The notes under the pieces are model-generated. The model did no database searches. It saw nothing but the letters and a program-made list of their open reading frames with translations, and had not been told where the DNA came from. DNA of 64,000 nt from VAZQ01 sp035293945 (GTDB lineage: Bacteria; Pseudomonadota; Alphaproteobacteria; Rhizobiales; Xanthobacteraceae), in contig DATGLV010000030.1 in the NCBI GenBank assembly GCA_035293945.1, forward strand, positions 124,001 to 188,000, given 5' to 3'. The position numbers and the translations under genes were made by a program. Positions 17,394 to 26,379 of this stretch are shown one piece after another. Numbering within the stretch: position 1 is the first letter of the stretch; each line of letters opens with the position of its first letter.

Positions 17394-18482
17394 CTACTTG
17401 CTGTCAGCATCGGGGCCATTGACGAAGGTGGCGTTTCCGAGGCCCGTGCCGATCGTGAGGATCGCCCAGCCCTTGACGTCCTGCATGTAGGGAATTTCGC
17501 TCAGGCCCTGCACGACCGCGTCGTTGTGAAGCATGATCGATGGCTTACTGCCCTGGATTTCAGGGACCAGGTCGCGCAACGCGAGGGGCAGATTGAAGCG
17601 CTTCGTTTCCCAATTGCCCGGCAGATTTTGTGTTCCGCGGCTGATCGAACCATCTTCTTCGATCAGCCCTGGACATCCCACGCCGATGAAAGGCGCCAAT
17701 TTCATGCCCTTGCGCTTTTTTTCAACGGTGGAGATGAGCGCGCGGATCATCTTCGCGAGGTATTCGACCGCATCGATCCGCTTGACACCCTCCTCATCCC
17801 CGTAACGCCACGAGCTGAGCTTCCAGACCTTGGCTTTTGCCAGGTTAGGCGCGCGCTTCAGATTCAGATCAATGACACCGGCTCGAATATTTGTTCCGCC
17901 GATGTCCACCCCGATGATGCCGTCGAATGACTTGAATATCCATTGCGGCGCCAGATGCACCGCTCCGATAAGTCCGGCCTCGTCGGGATCATTGTGGATG
18001 GAGACCAGCTCTACCGATTGCTTTTCCGTTCTCAGCATCACAGACGTGCGGCCGGCGACGAGCTTGCCGAGGCGGCTTGCCTGCATGCCGCCGCCGACCG
18101 CTATCCGTTCGACCCGGCTCCATTCCGTCTGCTTCTGAAAGCGCCGGATGATCGACGCCAATTCCCGCGAGAAATCCTCGACGGCGGTATGCAGGAGGCC
18201 GGCCGCCTCCGCATCGCCCGATGTCAACAGCCGGTCGAGCTCGCTTTTTGTCAATTCGTCCGTAGGCTCGTCGCCGATCGGGTCGTCGCCGTTGCGCCGC
18301 AGGGATTTTCGCAGCCCATCGATGATCTCGCGAAATGCCCCTTTGCTCGCCCGGTCCCCGACGAATCCTTTCTTGTCCTTCAATTCGATGTTGTAGCTGG
18401 TGACAAGCACCGAAGGCAGCCGCTTTGCGCCGTGACGTCCAAGCGGCGACTGGGCCGCTCCTTGGGTAGATTCTTGCGTCAA
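17394..18482 (-). CDS. ROK-type sugar kinase-like protein with swapped halves
   Basis: A 362-residue protein. Residues 190-355 carry the first part of a ROK kinase: GVDIGGTNIRAGVID (phosphate 1), FIGVGCPG, the NLPGNW segment, LHNDAVVQGL with the catalytic Asp at 321, and TIGTGLGN (phosphate 2). The protein then ends seven residues after FVNG. The part that should follow seems to be at the front: residues 90-175 show a helix, RIAVGGGMQASRL and DEAGLIGAVHLA, which look like the C-terminal half of ROK proteins. The zinc motif C-x-C-G-x2-G-C is not seen. This looks like a circular permutation. Activity on a hexose or amino sugar is possible but unproven. Confidence 0.7.
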   Translation of the reverse strand: MTQESTQGAAQSPLGRHGAKRLPSVLVTSYNIELKDKKGFVGDRASKGAFREIIDGLRKSLRRNGDDPIGDEPTDELTKSELDRLLTSGDAEAAGLLHTAVEDFSRELASIIRRFQKQTEWSRVERIAVGGGMQASRLGKLVAGRTSVMLRTEKQSVELVSIHNDPDEAGLIGAVHLAPQWIFKSFDGIIGVDIGGTNIRAGVIDLNLKRAPNLAKAKVWKLSSWRYGDEEGVKRIDAVEYLAKMIRALISTVEKKRKGMKLAPFIGVGCPGLIEEDGSISRGTQNLPGNWETKRFNLPLALRDLVPEIQGSKPSIMLHNDAVVQGLSEIPYMQDVKGWAILTIGTGLGNATFVNGPDADSK

Positions 18483-18773
18483 CTCACAGGCTCCTTAGCT
18501 CCGCCGACGCCACGCTGGTCGGGCGAAATGGAAGATGTGAGCCAGTCAAGCCTTCTACGCGGCGTTTGGGCTAGCAACTGCTTACCGGCTTTCATGGTTG
18601 TGGGAGGCGAGGTCGGCGTTCGTTGTTGGGAGCTCGCGGCGCGTCTCGCTGTGATTGGCCTTCATCGGAAGCCTGGGCTCTCGTTGAACCCGGAAGTCCT
18701 TCGACGGGTTCCATGTCGCTTGACTGGGTACGGCTCGCTGTTGCCTGCTATCGCCTGCTGTCGCCGCACACTC

Positions 18774-19874
18774 TCAGAGCCTGGCGGAGGCCTGCGCGAC
18801 GTCGATCACGTCGACTTCGACCGATCGCTGTCGTCCGCCGCGCTCCACAGTCAGCTGGACCTTTCCGCCGACGCCCACTTTCTCCAGCTCATCGGTCAGA
18901 TCGGGAACGCGCCGCACCGTCTTGCCGTCGGCCTTGACGATCGTGTCCCCGATCGTGCCGGTCGCGAAATTGATTCCTTGCAGGCCGGCACGCTGGGCTG
19001 GCGAGCCCGGGGCGACTTGCGCGATGATCACGCCCTCGATACCGAGCCGCGTAGCCACCGCTTCGTTCGCCAACACGACGCCGATGCCGGGTGTCGGCAT
19101 CCGCCCAGTTCGGATCAGCTCCGGCACGACGCGGTTGACGGTATCGACCGGAATGGCGAAGCCGAGACCGCTGTTGCTGCCGCCCGGAGATACGATTGCG
19201 GTGTTCACCCCGATGAGGCGACCGGCCGAATCGAGCAACGGCCCCCCGGAATTGCCCGGATTGATCGCGGCGTCGGTCTGAATGACGTTGGAAATCTCGC
19301 GGCCGCCGGCCGTCGGCAATCGCCGCTTCAGCGCGCTGATCACACCCATGGTGAGTGATTGATCAAGCCCGAACGGGTTGCCGATCGCGAAGGCGAATTG
19401 TCCGACCTGGAGATCGGCGGAGCTGCCGACCGCAATCGGGGGCGGAAGCCGGCGAGGACCGTCGAGAGCGAGCACCGCCAGATCATAGTTCGGCGTGGAG
19501 CCGACCACCGTGGCCCGAACGACCTCACCGGTCGCCAGTCGAACCGAGATGGCCGATGTCCCCTGCACGACGTGGTCATTGGTGACCACATGTCCGGCGG
19601 CATCCCAGACGAAGCCGGTACCCGTCTGAATTCCCTCCTGACTCATCTGCAGCTGATTGTCGCCGGTGTGCCCGGCGACCTGGACCACCGATGGAGAGAC
19701 CTGGCTGAACATCGTCACGATAGAGCGCTCGATGTCCGCAAGATCGCCGCGCGGTTGGACCGGGCGCGGAGTCGTTGCGGAAAACACGGCGCGCTCGATA
19801 TACGGCTCGGCCGCCATCACAGCGGCCACCGCGATCAGGACGAGCAGCGCTGCGCGGTAAAATCGGTCCCTCAT
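18774..19874 (-). CDS. HtrA/DegP-type periplasmic serine protease
   Basis: A 366-residue S1C protease. An N-terminal hydrophobic anchor (AALLVLIAVAAVMAAEP) is followed by the trypsin-like domain with catalytic His101 (TNDHVV), Asp131 (NYDLAV) and Ser209 (GNSGGP), then a single PDZ domain (GIGVVLANEAV, GSPAQRAGL). One PDZ makes it DegS-like or short DegP-like. Such proteases handle misfolded envelope proteins. ATG 19874 is chosen because the anchor begins there; the frame extends to 19931. It is a single gene. Confidence 0.9.
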   Translation of the reverse strand: MRDRFYRAALLVLIAVAAVMAAEPYIERAVFSATTPRPVQPRGDLADIERSIVTMFSQVSPSVVQVAGHTGDNQLQMSQEGIQTGTGFVWDAAGHVVTNDHVVQGTSAISVRLATGEVVRATVVGSTPNYDLAVLALDGPRRLPPPIAVGSSADLQVGQFAFAIGNPFGLDQSLTMGVISALKRRLPTAGGREISNVIQTDAAINPGNSGGPLLDSAGRLIGVNTAIVSPGGSNSGLGFAIPVDTVNRVVPELIRTGRMPTPGIGVVLANEAVATRLGIEGVIIAQVAPGSPAQRAGLQGINFATGTIGDTIVKADGKTVRRVPDLTDELEKVGVGGKVQLTVERGGRQRSVEVDVIDVAQASARL

Positions 19875-20229
19875 GTCCGGGATTTGTTGTTTGATCTTCG
19901 CTCCGTCGTTGCCAAGCGCCGCAAACCACAATGCGCGGGCGCGCCGCGCTCTTTAATCAGACTTTCCCACTCAATGGAGTGTCCACCTAAATCGACAGGA
20001 CCCAAGACGACCTGACCAAGACGACCTGAAGTCAAGGCACGGGGCCGCTAGAACCGGGACATCGCCGACGCTAAGCACAAGCTACGCTCCCCGTGATCTT
20101 GACAGAGGGATCGGGCTGGAGGCGCGTTTTTCAAGCGGGATCGTGGAGGCGATCACCGCGTGTAATCAACAGTCCGATCCCACGCGATCGCGATCGGCTT
20201 ACCTCAAGCCGCTATTGTCGGACCAAGCC

Positions 20230-20691
20230 CTATCGGTGCATGGGGACCGGCATCGGCGCATGCGGACCGACCTGCGTCTTGTCCGTCCCCGGCACATCCT
20301 GTGCGTCTGCGGGAAGCTGCAGGACCGTGGCCAGCTGGCCCGGGCGTAAATGCGTCACCAGCAGGACAGTTCCGTCCGGAAACTCGATCGCGTCATGGTG
20401 AGTGTTGGGGTTATCGACGTTGATTTGCCGGAACCGACCGACCCTTTGGCGGATCACCGTCCCGCCTTCCTGACCCGCCAAAACGGAGAGCAGGGTTCGG
20501 AACAGGCTCGCTTGAGCCTTGATCTCGGACTCGAAGGCCAGCTCGGTCCCCGGACGCAGACAGACTGCGATTCCGGGTTCCCCGACTGCAGAGAAGCCGC
20601 GCGTCGGAGTGTGCCAAAAGCTTGTGCTGACAAGTTTATCTGCAACTTTTGCGGGCCGGGACCGTACACCGTGAAGACTGTAGTCGCACAT
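20230..20691 (-). CDS. Conserved MCDYSLH protein
   Basis: A 153-residue protein beginning MCDYSLHGVRSRPAKVADKL, a conserved opening I recognise from uncharacterised proteins of Bradyrhizobium and Methylobacterium. The next part (TRGFSAVGEPGIAVCLRPG) is also conserved. No catalytic motif, signal peptide or membrane helix is visible. The second half has a beta-rich region (HHDAIEFPDGTVLLVTHL). It is a single gene with no clear neighbours. Confidence 0.65.
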   Translation of the reverse strand: MCDYSLHGVRSRPAKVADKLVSTSFWHTPTRGFSAVGEPGIAVCLRPGTELAFESEIKAQASLFRTLLSVLAGQEGGTVIRQRVGRFRQINVDNPNTHHDAIEFPDGTVLLVTHLRPGQLATVLQLPADAQDVPGTDKTQVGPHAPMPVPMHR

Positions 20692-21222
20692 CGTGGATGC
20701 TCCGGGATTTCTTGAGTGTGAACTACCTTTTCAACATCGCAACGCCCGCACTGGTTTCCCGCTGCGCGTGGTCGCGGCCGACCGCCGCTCATTTGTCGGC
20801 TTGCCGACGCTTCTGCTCGTGACCGCCGGTATCGGCTCGCTCTTGTTTGCCTCGATAGGAACAAGGCCCGGAATTGAATCATTGAGACAGCGGACAAGGC
20901 CTGGCCCATCTCCTCCCCAACCAGCTGCGGCCTCGTCTCGACCCCACTCTCCTACGGGTGGGGTTTGCTTTGCGGACACCCGGAGCAGAGCGCCGGTCCG
21001 CCTCCTTAGACGGTGCCAAGATCGTTTCTTCACGCTTGGGAACACCGCGTCATGGGCGTGTCCCGTAAGGTGAGTACGTACATGTCGGGTGATGGGAATA
21101 GCTGATCGGAATAGCAGCCCGCCCGCATTAGCCGCGCTGCTTATGCCGCGCCCGAAGTCGTGCAGAATATTCTCCAGCATCGCGGCTCCATGTTCGGATA
21201 AATCCAGAGGTACTGCGTGACG
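20692..21222. other. Gap without recognised gene
   Basis: About 530 bases. Frames on both strands here have shadow-like composition and no ribosome site. I see nothing I can name. Confidence 0.4.
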
Positions 21223-21642
21223 TCAGCGTCCGTGGCCACCTCCACCTCCCCCACCACCGCCGCCGCCACCTCCACCGCCTTTACCGCCACCGCCCGAACC
21301 CGAGGTGCCGCCGCCTCCGCCGCCGGCGCCCGCCGATCCTCCTCCGCCGCCGGCCGCTCGGCCGGCCGTCCTGCCCGGCGCGCCGCCTGTTCTTCTTCCC
21401 CCACCGCCCGAGCGCACGCGTATTCGATTGTTGGCACCGGTCGAGCTAGTCGCGCCGGTCCCACTGGTCCCGCCGGTGGTTTGACCCCGGTCGCCATGCT
21501 CACCAAGATTGCCGCGGTTCGGCGCAGGTGCACCGGGGTTATAATAGTAACGATAGTAAGGATGATGCCGAGGCGCCGCGGTCGTCACTGTCGGCACGGC
21601 AAGAATGGCCGCTGCACTCAACAAAATCGCTGTCTTCCGCAT
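21223..21642 (-). CDS. Exported glycine-rich small protein
   Basis: A 139-residue exported protein. The signal peptide (MRKTAILLSAAAILAVPTVTTAA) is followed by a Tyr- and His-rich stretch (RHHPYYRYYYNPGAP) and then a long Gly/Ser-rich tail ending in runs of glycine. AAGGAGAAG precedes the ATG at 21642. Such proteins are often loosely bound in the envelope; no function is known. The gene is divergent from DUF892 copy 2 and the two share a 126-base gap with mirror-image stress-promoter motifs. Confidence 0.65.
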   Translation of the reverse strand: MRKTAILLSAAAILAVPTVTTAAPRHHPYYRYYYNPGAPAPNRGNLGEHGDRGQTTGGTSGTGATSSTGANNRIRVRSGGGGRRTGGAPGRTAGRAAGGGGGSAGAGGGGGGTSGSGGGGKGGGGGGGGGGGGGGGHGR

Positions 21643-21671
21643 CAGCACTTCTCCTTGGTTGCTGTTTGGGC

Positions 21672-21696
21672 AACCGGAGCAGATGCGATTTGTTCC
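21672..21696 (-). promoter_or_regulatory. EcfG-like promoter, leftward
   Basis: On the minus strand: GGAAC, 16 bases, GGTT, 30 bases before the ATG of the glycine-rich protein. It mirrors the site at 21713-21737. Confidence 0.5.
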
Positions 21697-21712
21697 TGCG
21701 CACCAGAGGGAC

Positions 21713-21737
21713 GGAACAATCGTCGATGTGGCTGGTT
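21713..21737 (+). promoter_or_regulatory. EcfG-like promoter, rightward
   Basis: GGAAC, 16 bases, GGTT, ending 31 bases before the ATG of DUF892 copy 2. The two GGAAC blocks form an inverted pair, TTGTTCC and GGAACAA. Confidence 0.5.
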
Positions 21738-21768
21738 CATCAGCAGATCCGAAACTTTGGAGCCTGTC

Positions 21769-22269
21769 ATGCAAAGCGAGAAGACGCTTCAGGAGCTGTT
21801 TCACGACACGCTGAAGGACATCTATTTTGCCGAGAAGAAGATCGTCACTGCGTTGCCCAAGATGGCAAAGGCGGCCCGATCCGACGAGCTGCGCAGTGCA
21901 TTCGAGAAGCACGAATCCGAAACCCAAGAGCATGTCTCGCGCTTGGAGAAAGTCTTTGAGGAAATCGACGCGACGCCACGCGGAAAAACGTGCGAGGCCA
22001 TCGTCGGTATCATCGAGGAAGGCCAGGAGGTCATGAAGGAATACAAGGGCAAGCCAGCACTGGATGCGGGCTTGGTGGCGACAGCGCAGGCGGTCGAGCA
22101 CTACGAGATCGCCCGATATGGCACCTTGAAGAGCTGGGCGTCCGAGCTTGGCCTGACCGAGTCCGTCCGCCTTCTTGATGCGACCCTGGCGGAGGAGAAG
22201 AAGACCGATCAGCTGCTCACCAAAATCGCCGAAAAAGCGGTCAATCAGCACGCGGAAGCTGCTGAATAA
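21769..22269 (+). CDS. DUF892 ferritin-like stress protein (YciE/YciF type), copy 2
   Basis: A 166-residue protein with the full family pattern: LQELFHDTLKDIYFAEKKI at the N terminus, KHESETQEHVSRLEKVFE in helix 2, then EHYEIARYGTL and LAEEKKTDQLL. These E and H positions should form the di-metal site. ATG 21769 follows TGGAG. It is the most canonical of the three copies and is led by a stress-promoter motif. Confidence 0.9.
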   Translation: MQSEKTLQELFHDTLKDIYFAEKKIVTALPKMAKAARSDELRSAFEKHESETQEHVSRLEKVFEEIDATPRGKTCEAIVGIIEEGQEVMKEYKGKPALDAGLVATAQAVEHYEIARYGTLKSWASELGLTESVRLLDATLAEEKKTDQLLTKIAEKAVNQHAEAAE

Positions 22270-22668
22270 GGAGGAGCGCGCATTCCGCCGGCGCGACCCG
22301 ACTTGGGGCAAACCACAGGTCGGGATTCCCGCCTTCGGAACATGCCGGTCCACACGTGCGCGCACGACGAGGCAGCAGCGTTTGTGCGCGCCGCGGCTGT
22401 AGCTCTTCGGCCTGCCGGCCGACCATTCAACGGAAGCGTGAACCTATTGGCCTCGGCTTGCCTCGCCCAACGTCATCTGCACGACTCGATTGCCAAAGGC
22501 CGTCGAGCGCGAGCGTGCTCTCGGAGAAGCATGCTATTGCGAAGCGAGATCGGGGTACTTCTGTGTGGTCGATCTGTGCGTTGAACCGATTATCGAACAC
22601 GCCGTTGTCGACGCAGACAGCTCGCGGCAGCCTGAATTGTGGTCGCCGCCGGAGAATTGCGGGGCACC
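22270..22668. other. Gap without recognised gene
   Basis: About 400 bases between DUF892 copy 2 and the cytochrome gene. It should hold the promoter of the dehydrogenase operon; no clear motif is seen. Confidence 0.35.
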
Positions 22669-23640
22669 ATGGCGAGGATACCTGCAGACTCTGCACGCAC
22701 TGGCAAATCATGCAGTAGCACACCGTCGCGCCGCGAGTTGCCTTCCAGACACGCGGCGCGCTGCGTGTCGTTTCGGCTCCCCCGACTGGCCATCGGTGTG
22801 GCGAGCTTGGCCGCGCTGTGCGGCTCCCTGCCGGGCCCCGCGCACGCAACGTGCGCGGAAGACCTCACGCGGATCGAGCTCGCATTGCCCAATGTCTCCG
22901 CAGACCTGCGGGCTCAAGTAGAACCCCGCGTAAAGGATGCACAGGAAAAAGCGCGACAGCGCGATGGAAATGGCTGCACGCGCGAGACAGCGCAAATCCT
23001 GCGGCAGCTCAACCTGCCTGTCCTGGCGCCGATTGCGCTCTCAACGCCCGTGGCAAATCAGCCGCCGGCTGCGCAGGCCAATATGCCAGGCAAGCCGAGC
23101 GCAGAGAGCAGATCAGAACAGGCAGAATCCGCGCCGCCGCGCAGCGGCAAGACATACTCGGCAAACGGCACGCCAAGCACCGGAAACGGCCCGGCCTCGC
23201 ACGCAAGCTCTGCCTCCGGCGAAGGAGCGGCTGGACCAACTGCCGGATCCGGTCATCCGGCAGGCTCCACATCCCCCGCGACGCCGGCGGGCAGCGAGAA
23301 CGGTGATGCGGCGCACGGACAGGCGCTGGCGCAAAGCCAATGTTCCGTCTGTCACAGCTTCCAACCCGGCGGCGCCGCGCGCGTTGGACCCAACTTGTTC
23401 GGCCTGACACGGCGCGACATCGCAAGTGAACCGGGCTTCGATTATTCGCCGGCGCTCAAGGCGCACCAAGGCACCATGTGGAATGCCGAGACCCTCGACA
23501 GCTTTCTCAAAAGCCCCGGCACGTTCGCGCCGGGTACACGCATGGCGTTTCCTGGAATTGCTTCGGCCGCGGATCGGCGCGACGTCGTTGCTTTTCTGGA
23601 AAGCCTGAACGGCGGCGGAACGACCGGAGAATCTCGATGA
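22669..23640 (+). CDS. Cytochrome c subunit of GMC dehydrogenase
   Basis: A 323-residue exported cytochrome. After a hydrophobic segment (LAIGVASLAALCGSLPGPAHA) comes a helical part with two cysteines, a long Ala/Pro/Ser/Gly linker, and a class I cytochrome c domain with the heme motif CSVCH, GPNLFGL and the axial-methionine region GTRMAFPG. It probably takes electrons from the GMC flavoprotein two genes on. Its stop overlaps the next start (ATGA). The start is uncertain; ATG 22669 gives a long N-region before the signal segment. Confidence 0.75.
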   Translation: MARIPADSARTGKSCSSTPSRRELPSRHAARCVSFRLPRLAIGVASLAALCGSLPGPAHATCAEDLTRIELALPNVSADLRAQVEPRVKDAQEKARQRDGNGCTRETAQILRQLNLPVLAPIALSTPVANQPPAAQANMPGKPSAESRSEQAESAPPRSGKTYSANGTPSTGNGPASHASSASGEGAAGPTAGSGHPAGSTSPATPAGSENGDAAHGQALAQSQCSVCHSFQPGGAARVGPNLFGLTRRDIASEPGFDYSPALKAHQGTMWNAETLDSFLKSPGTFAPGTRMAFPGIASAADRRDVVAFLESLNGGGTTGESR

Positions 23641-24413
23641 GCATGATTGAAAGCGGGAAGGAGCAGCACGAGGGCGCGCGTCCCTCGACCTCAAGGCGCG
23701 GCTTCCTCTTGGCCGGAGCCGCCAGCGCACTTGCGTTCGATGCGCACGGTGCCGCTGCCCAGCCTGCTGCGCCTACGGCACCGAATGGCGCATCCACGGT
23801 ACCGCCTGGCCAGACGCCGCAGCCCGGAGCGGTACCGGCGCCAGGGCCGCAAGGTTATCGCTTTCTCAACAATGCCGAGGTCGAAACCTTGACCTCGATG
23901 ATTGATCGCCTGATCCCCGCCGACGACGTAGGTCCGGGCGGAGTGGAATCCGGCGTTCTTGTCTTCATCGATCGCGAGCTTGGCGGCCAATTCGGCGCGG
24001 CAGCGCGCTGGTACATGTCGGGGCCTTGGGCCGAGGGAACGCCCTCGCAAGGCTGGCAGATCGCGATGCCGCCCAATCGGATATATCGCACCGCGCTCCT
24101 CGCCATCGATCGCTTGTGCGTGGGCGAGCAAGGCAAGCGCTTCGTCGATCTGTCAGCATCCGAGCAGGATGAGCTTCTGCACCAACTCGAAGCCGGCACG
24201 ATCGATCTCGACGGCATCTCCTCTGCCGATTTCTTCCAGCTGCTCTGGCAGAACGTGGTCGAGGGCTATCTGGCGGATCCGCTCTATGGCGGCAACCGCA
24301 ACATGGCGGTCTGGCGGATGCTCAATTTTCCGGGCGCCAATCCCGTGCTCACCGAGGGTGTGGGCCTCGACGGCACGGTCCTGCAAATCCAGCCCATCGC
24401 AATCGGCGGATGA
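23637..24413 (+). CDS. Gluconate 2-dehydrogenase subunit 3-family protein
   Basis: A 258-residue small subunit of a membrane-bound GMC dehydrogenase. A Tat signal (STSRRGFLLAGAASALAF) means it is exported folded, likely together with the flavoprotein, which has no signal of its own. After a Pro-rich linker the family core begins with FLNNAEVETLTSMIDRLIPAD and continues with DRELGG, GYLADPLYGGNRNMAVWRMLNFPGA in short pieces. It overlaps the cytochrome gene by four bases and lies seven bases before the GMC gene. Confidence 0.85.
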   Translation: MSMIESGKEQHEGARPSTSRRGFLLAGAASALAFDAHGAAAQPAAPTAPNGASTVPPGQTPQPGAVPAPGPQGYRFLNNAEVETLTSMIDRLIPADDVGPGGVESGVLVFIDRELGGQFGAAARWYMSGPWAEGTPSQGWQIAMPPNRIYRTALLAIDRLCVGEQGKRFVDLSASEQDELLHQLEAGTIDLDGISSADFFQLLWQNVVEGYLADPLYGGNRNMAVWRMLNFPGANPVLTEGVGLDGTVLQIQPIAIGG

Positions 24414-24420
24414 GGGTGCC

Positions 24421-26184
24421 ATGGCGCGCACGATGCCGCATGTTGACGCTGTGATAGTGGGGATGGGGTGGACCGGCTCCATCATGGCGCGGGAGCTCGC
24501 CGACACCAATCTGCGCGTGGTCGGGCTCGAGCGCGGTCCCTTTCGGGATACGATCCCGGATTTTGCGGCCCCGAATGCGCTCGATGAGCTGCGCTGGAAC
24601 TCCCGCGGCGAGATGTTTCAGAATCTGGCGCGGGAGACCGTGACCTTTCGCAACAATCAAACGCAAGCCGCACTCCCCATGCGGCGCTTGGGCGCGTTTC
24701 TGCCCGGTGATGGGCTGGGTGGCGCCGGGGTGCACTGGAACGGCCAGCATTGGCGGTTCCTGCCTGCGGACTTCGTTCTGCGCAGCCACAACGAAGCGCG
24801 TTACGGCAAGAGCTTCATCGATCCCGATCTGACGATTCAGGATTGGGGCGTCACTTATGACGATCTCGAGCCGCACTACGACAAGTTCGAATATGTGTGC
24901 GGCACCTCGGGAAAGGCCGGCAATCTCCGCGGCCAGATACAGGCTGGCGGGAACCCGTTCGAGGGACCGCGGCAACGGGAATACCCGACACCGCCGTTGA
25001 AGCAAGGCTTCGGACCACGCCTCTTTGCCGAGGCCGCCACGCGGCTCGGCTATAAGCCGTTCCCGCAGCCCGCCTCGAACATGAGCCAGGATTCCTACAC
25101 CAATCCGGACGGGGTCATGATCGGACCCTGCACGTATTGTGGGTTCTGCGAGCGCTTCGGCTGCTACAACTGGTCCAAGGCGAGCCCTTTCAACACGGTG
25201 TTGCCGATCGCGCTCAAGAATCCCAATTTCGAGTTGCGCTGTGACTCGCATGTGACTCGCGTCGAGCTCACGCCGGACAAGAAGATGGCGCGCGGCGTCA
25301 CCTATATCGATGCCACCGGCCGCGAGACGTTCCAGCCGGCCGACCTCGTGCTTCTCTGCGCCTTCCAGCTGCACAACGTGCGGCTGCTATTGGTCTCCGG
25401 CATCGGCACACCCTACGAGCCGGCGAGCGGGCAAGGGCAGGTCGGGCGCAACTTCGCCTACCAAACCATGGCCTACATTTATCCCTTCTTCGCCGATAAG
25501 CGCATGAACGGCTATGCGGGCGCCGGCGGCATGGGAATGATTGTTGATGATTACAATGGCGACAATTTCGATCACGCGCCGCATGGCTTCATCGCCGGCG
25601 GCTATCTTCTCGGCGCTACCACCGGGGCCCGTCCGATCCAGCAAACGACGCTGCCGGAGGGGAGCCCGCCCTGGGGCGGCGGATGGAAGCGGGCCTTGCG
25701 CGACTGGTACGACCGTTCATTTGGGATTCAAGCGCACGGCGCCAGCATGGCGCGGCGGCAGAATCACATCGATCTCGACCCGACTTATCGCGACGTATTC
25801 GGACTGCCGCTGGCGCGGCTGACCTTCGACTTTTCGCAAAACGATCTGAAGATGCGCGCCTTCCTGGTGGCACGCCTCAACGAGATCGCGCGCGCCATGA
25901 ACCCGACGAGCATGAAGACGTCGCTTCCACCGGTGCCCTTCAGCATCGTGCCCTACCAGACCACGCACATCACCGGCGGCGCCATCATGGGAACAAGCCC
26001 ATCCACGTCGGCGGTCAACACCTATCTGCAGAGCTGGGACGTCGCTAACCTGTTCGTGCACGGCGCCTGCGCGTTTCCGCAGAACGCCGGTTACAATCCC
26101 ACCAACACGATTGCGGCGCTCAGCTATCGCTCGGCGGAGGCCCTTAAATCGAGATATCTGCGCAATCCCGGCCCGTTGATGTAG
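24421..26184 (+). CDS. GMC-family FAD dehydrogenase, large subunit
   Basis: A 587-residue flavoprotein. The Rossmann motif is AVIVGMGWTGSIMA at residues 10-23, followed by LERGPF. The middle has CTYCGFCERFGCYNWSKA, cysteines typical of the sorbitol, gluconate and fructose dehydrogenase branch that pass electrons on to cytochrome c. The active-site His lies in YQTTHITGGAIMG and the Asn in GYNPTNTIAAL. It should oxidise a sugar, sugar acid or alcohol in the periplasm, with the cytochrome and Tat subunit encoded just upstream. The substrate cannot be named. Confidence 0.9.
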   Translation: MARTMPHVDAVIVGMGWTGSIMARELADTNLRVVGLERGPFRDTIPDFAAPNALDELRWNSRGEMFQNLARETVTFRNNQTQAALPMRRLGAFLPGDGLGGAGVHWNGQHWRFLPADFVLRSHNEARYGKSFIDPDLTIQDWGVTYDDLEPHYDKFEYVCGTSGKAGNLRGQIQAGGNPFEGPRQREYPTPPLKQGFGPRLFAEAATRLGYKPFPQPASNMSQDSYTNPDGVMIGPCTYCGFCERFGCYNWSKASPFNTVLPIALKNPNFELRCDSHVTRVELTPDKKMARGVTYIDATGRETFQPADLVLLCAFQLHNVRLLLVSGIGTPYEPASGQGQVGRNFAYQTMAYIYPFFADKRMNGYAGAGGMGMIVDDYNGDNFDHAPHGFIAGGYLLGATTGARPIQQTTLPEGSPPWGGGWKRALRDWYDRSFGIQAHGASMARRQNHIDLDPTYRDVFGLPLARLTFDFSQNDLKMRAFLVARLNEIARAMNPTSMKTSLPPVPFSIVPYQTTHITGGAIMGTSPSTSAVNTYLQSWDVANLFVHGACAFPQNAGYNPTNTIAALSYRSAEALKSRYLRNPGPLM

Positions 26185-26219
26185 CGCCGCGCCGAAGCTG
26201 TCGGCGCCCGAGCCTCATT

Positions 26220-26251
26220 TTTCGAGCGTAGTGTCTTTCGAGCATAGTGTC
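26220..26251. repeat. Tandem 16-base duplication
   Basis: TTTCGAGCGTAGTGTC is followed at once by the same 16 bases with one change (G to A), 35 bases after the GMC stop. Confidence 0.6.
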
Positions 26252-26379
26252 CGGTGCCTGACTCTCGCCTCCAGAAAGCCGCCCGTTACCGCTGCGTCTC
26301 ATGCCTTTCCAACCTGGTGTCTTCACAGGCGCTGTCGACGCTTGCATCATCGGCCGGTCGCGAAGGAAAGGGGTATGGC

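Noticed and set aside
16863..17930. 355-codon plus-strand frame over the PAP2 and ROK genes
   Set aside because: It crosses two genes with clear motifs in other frames; composition is shadow-like.
18687..18712. Minus-strand GGAAC-N17-GGTT before the ROK-type gene
   Set aside because: It lies about 200 bases from the start, too far for confidence; left out of the promoter set.
17943..19358. 471-codon plus-strand frame opposite ROK and HtrA genes
   Set aside because: The minus strand holds intact catalytic motifs; this frame is an antisense shadow.
20693..21073. Plus-strand frame in the 20.7-21.1 kb gap
   Set aside because: No ribosome site and random-looking, Arg- and Pro-rich product.
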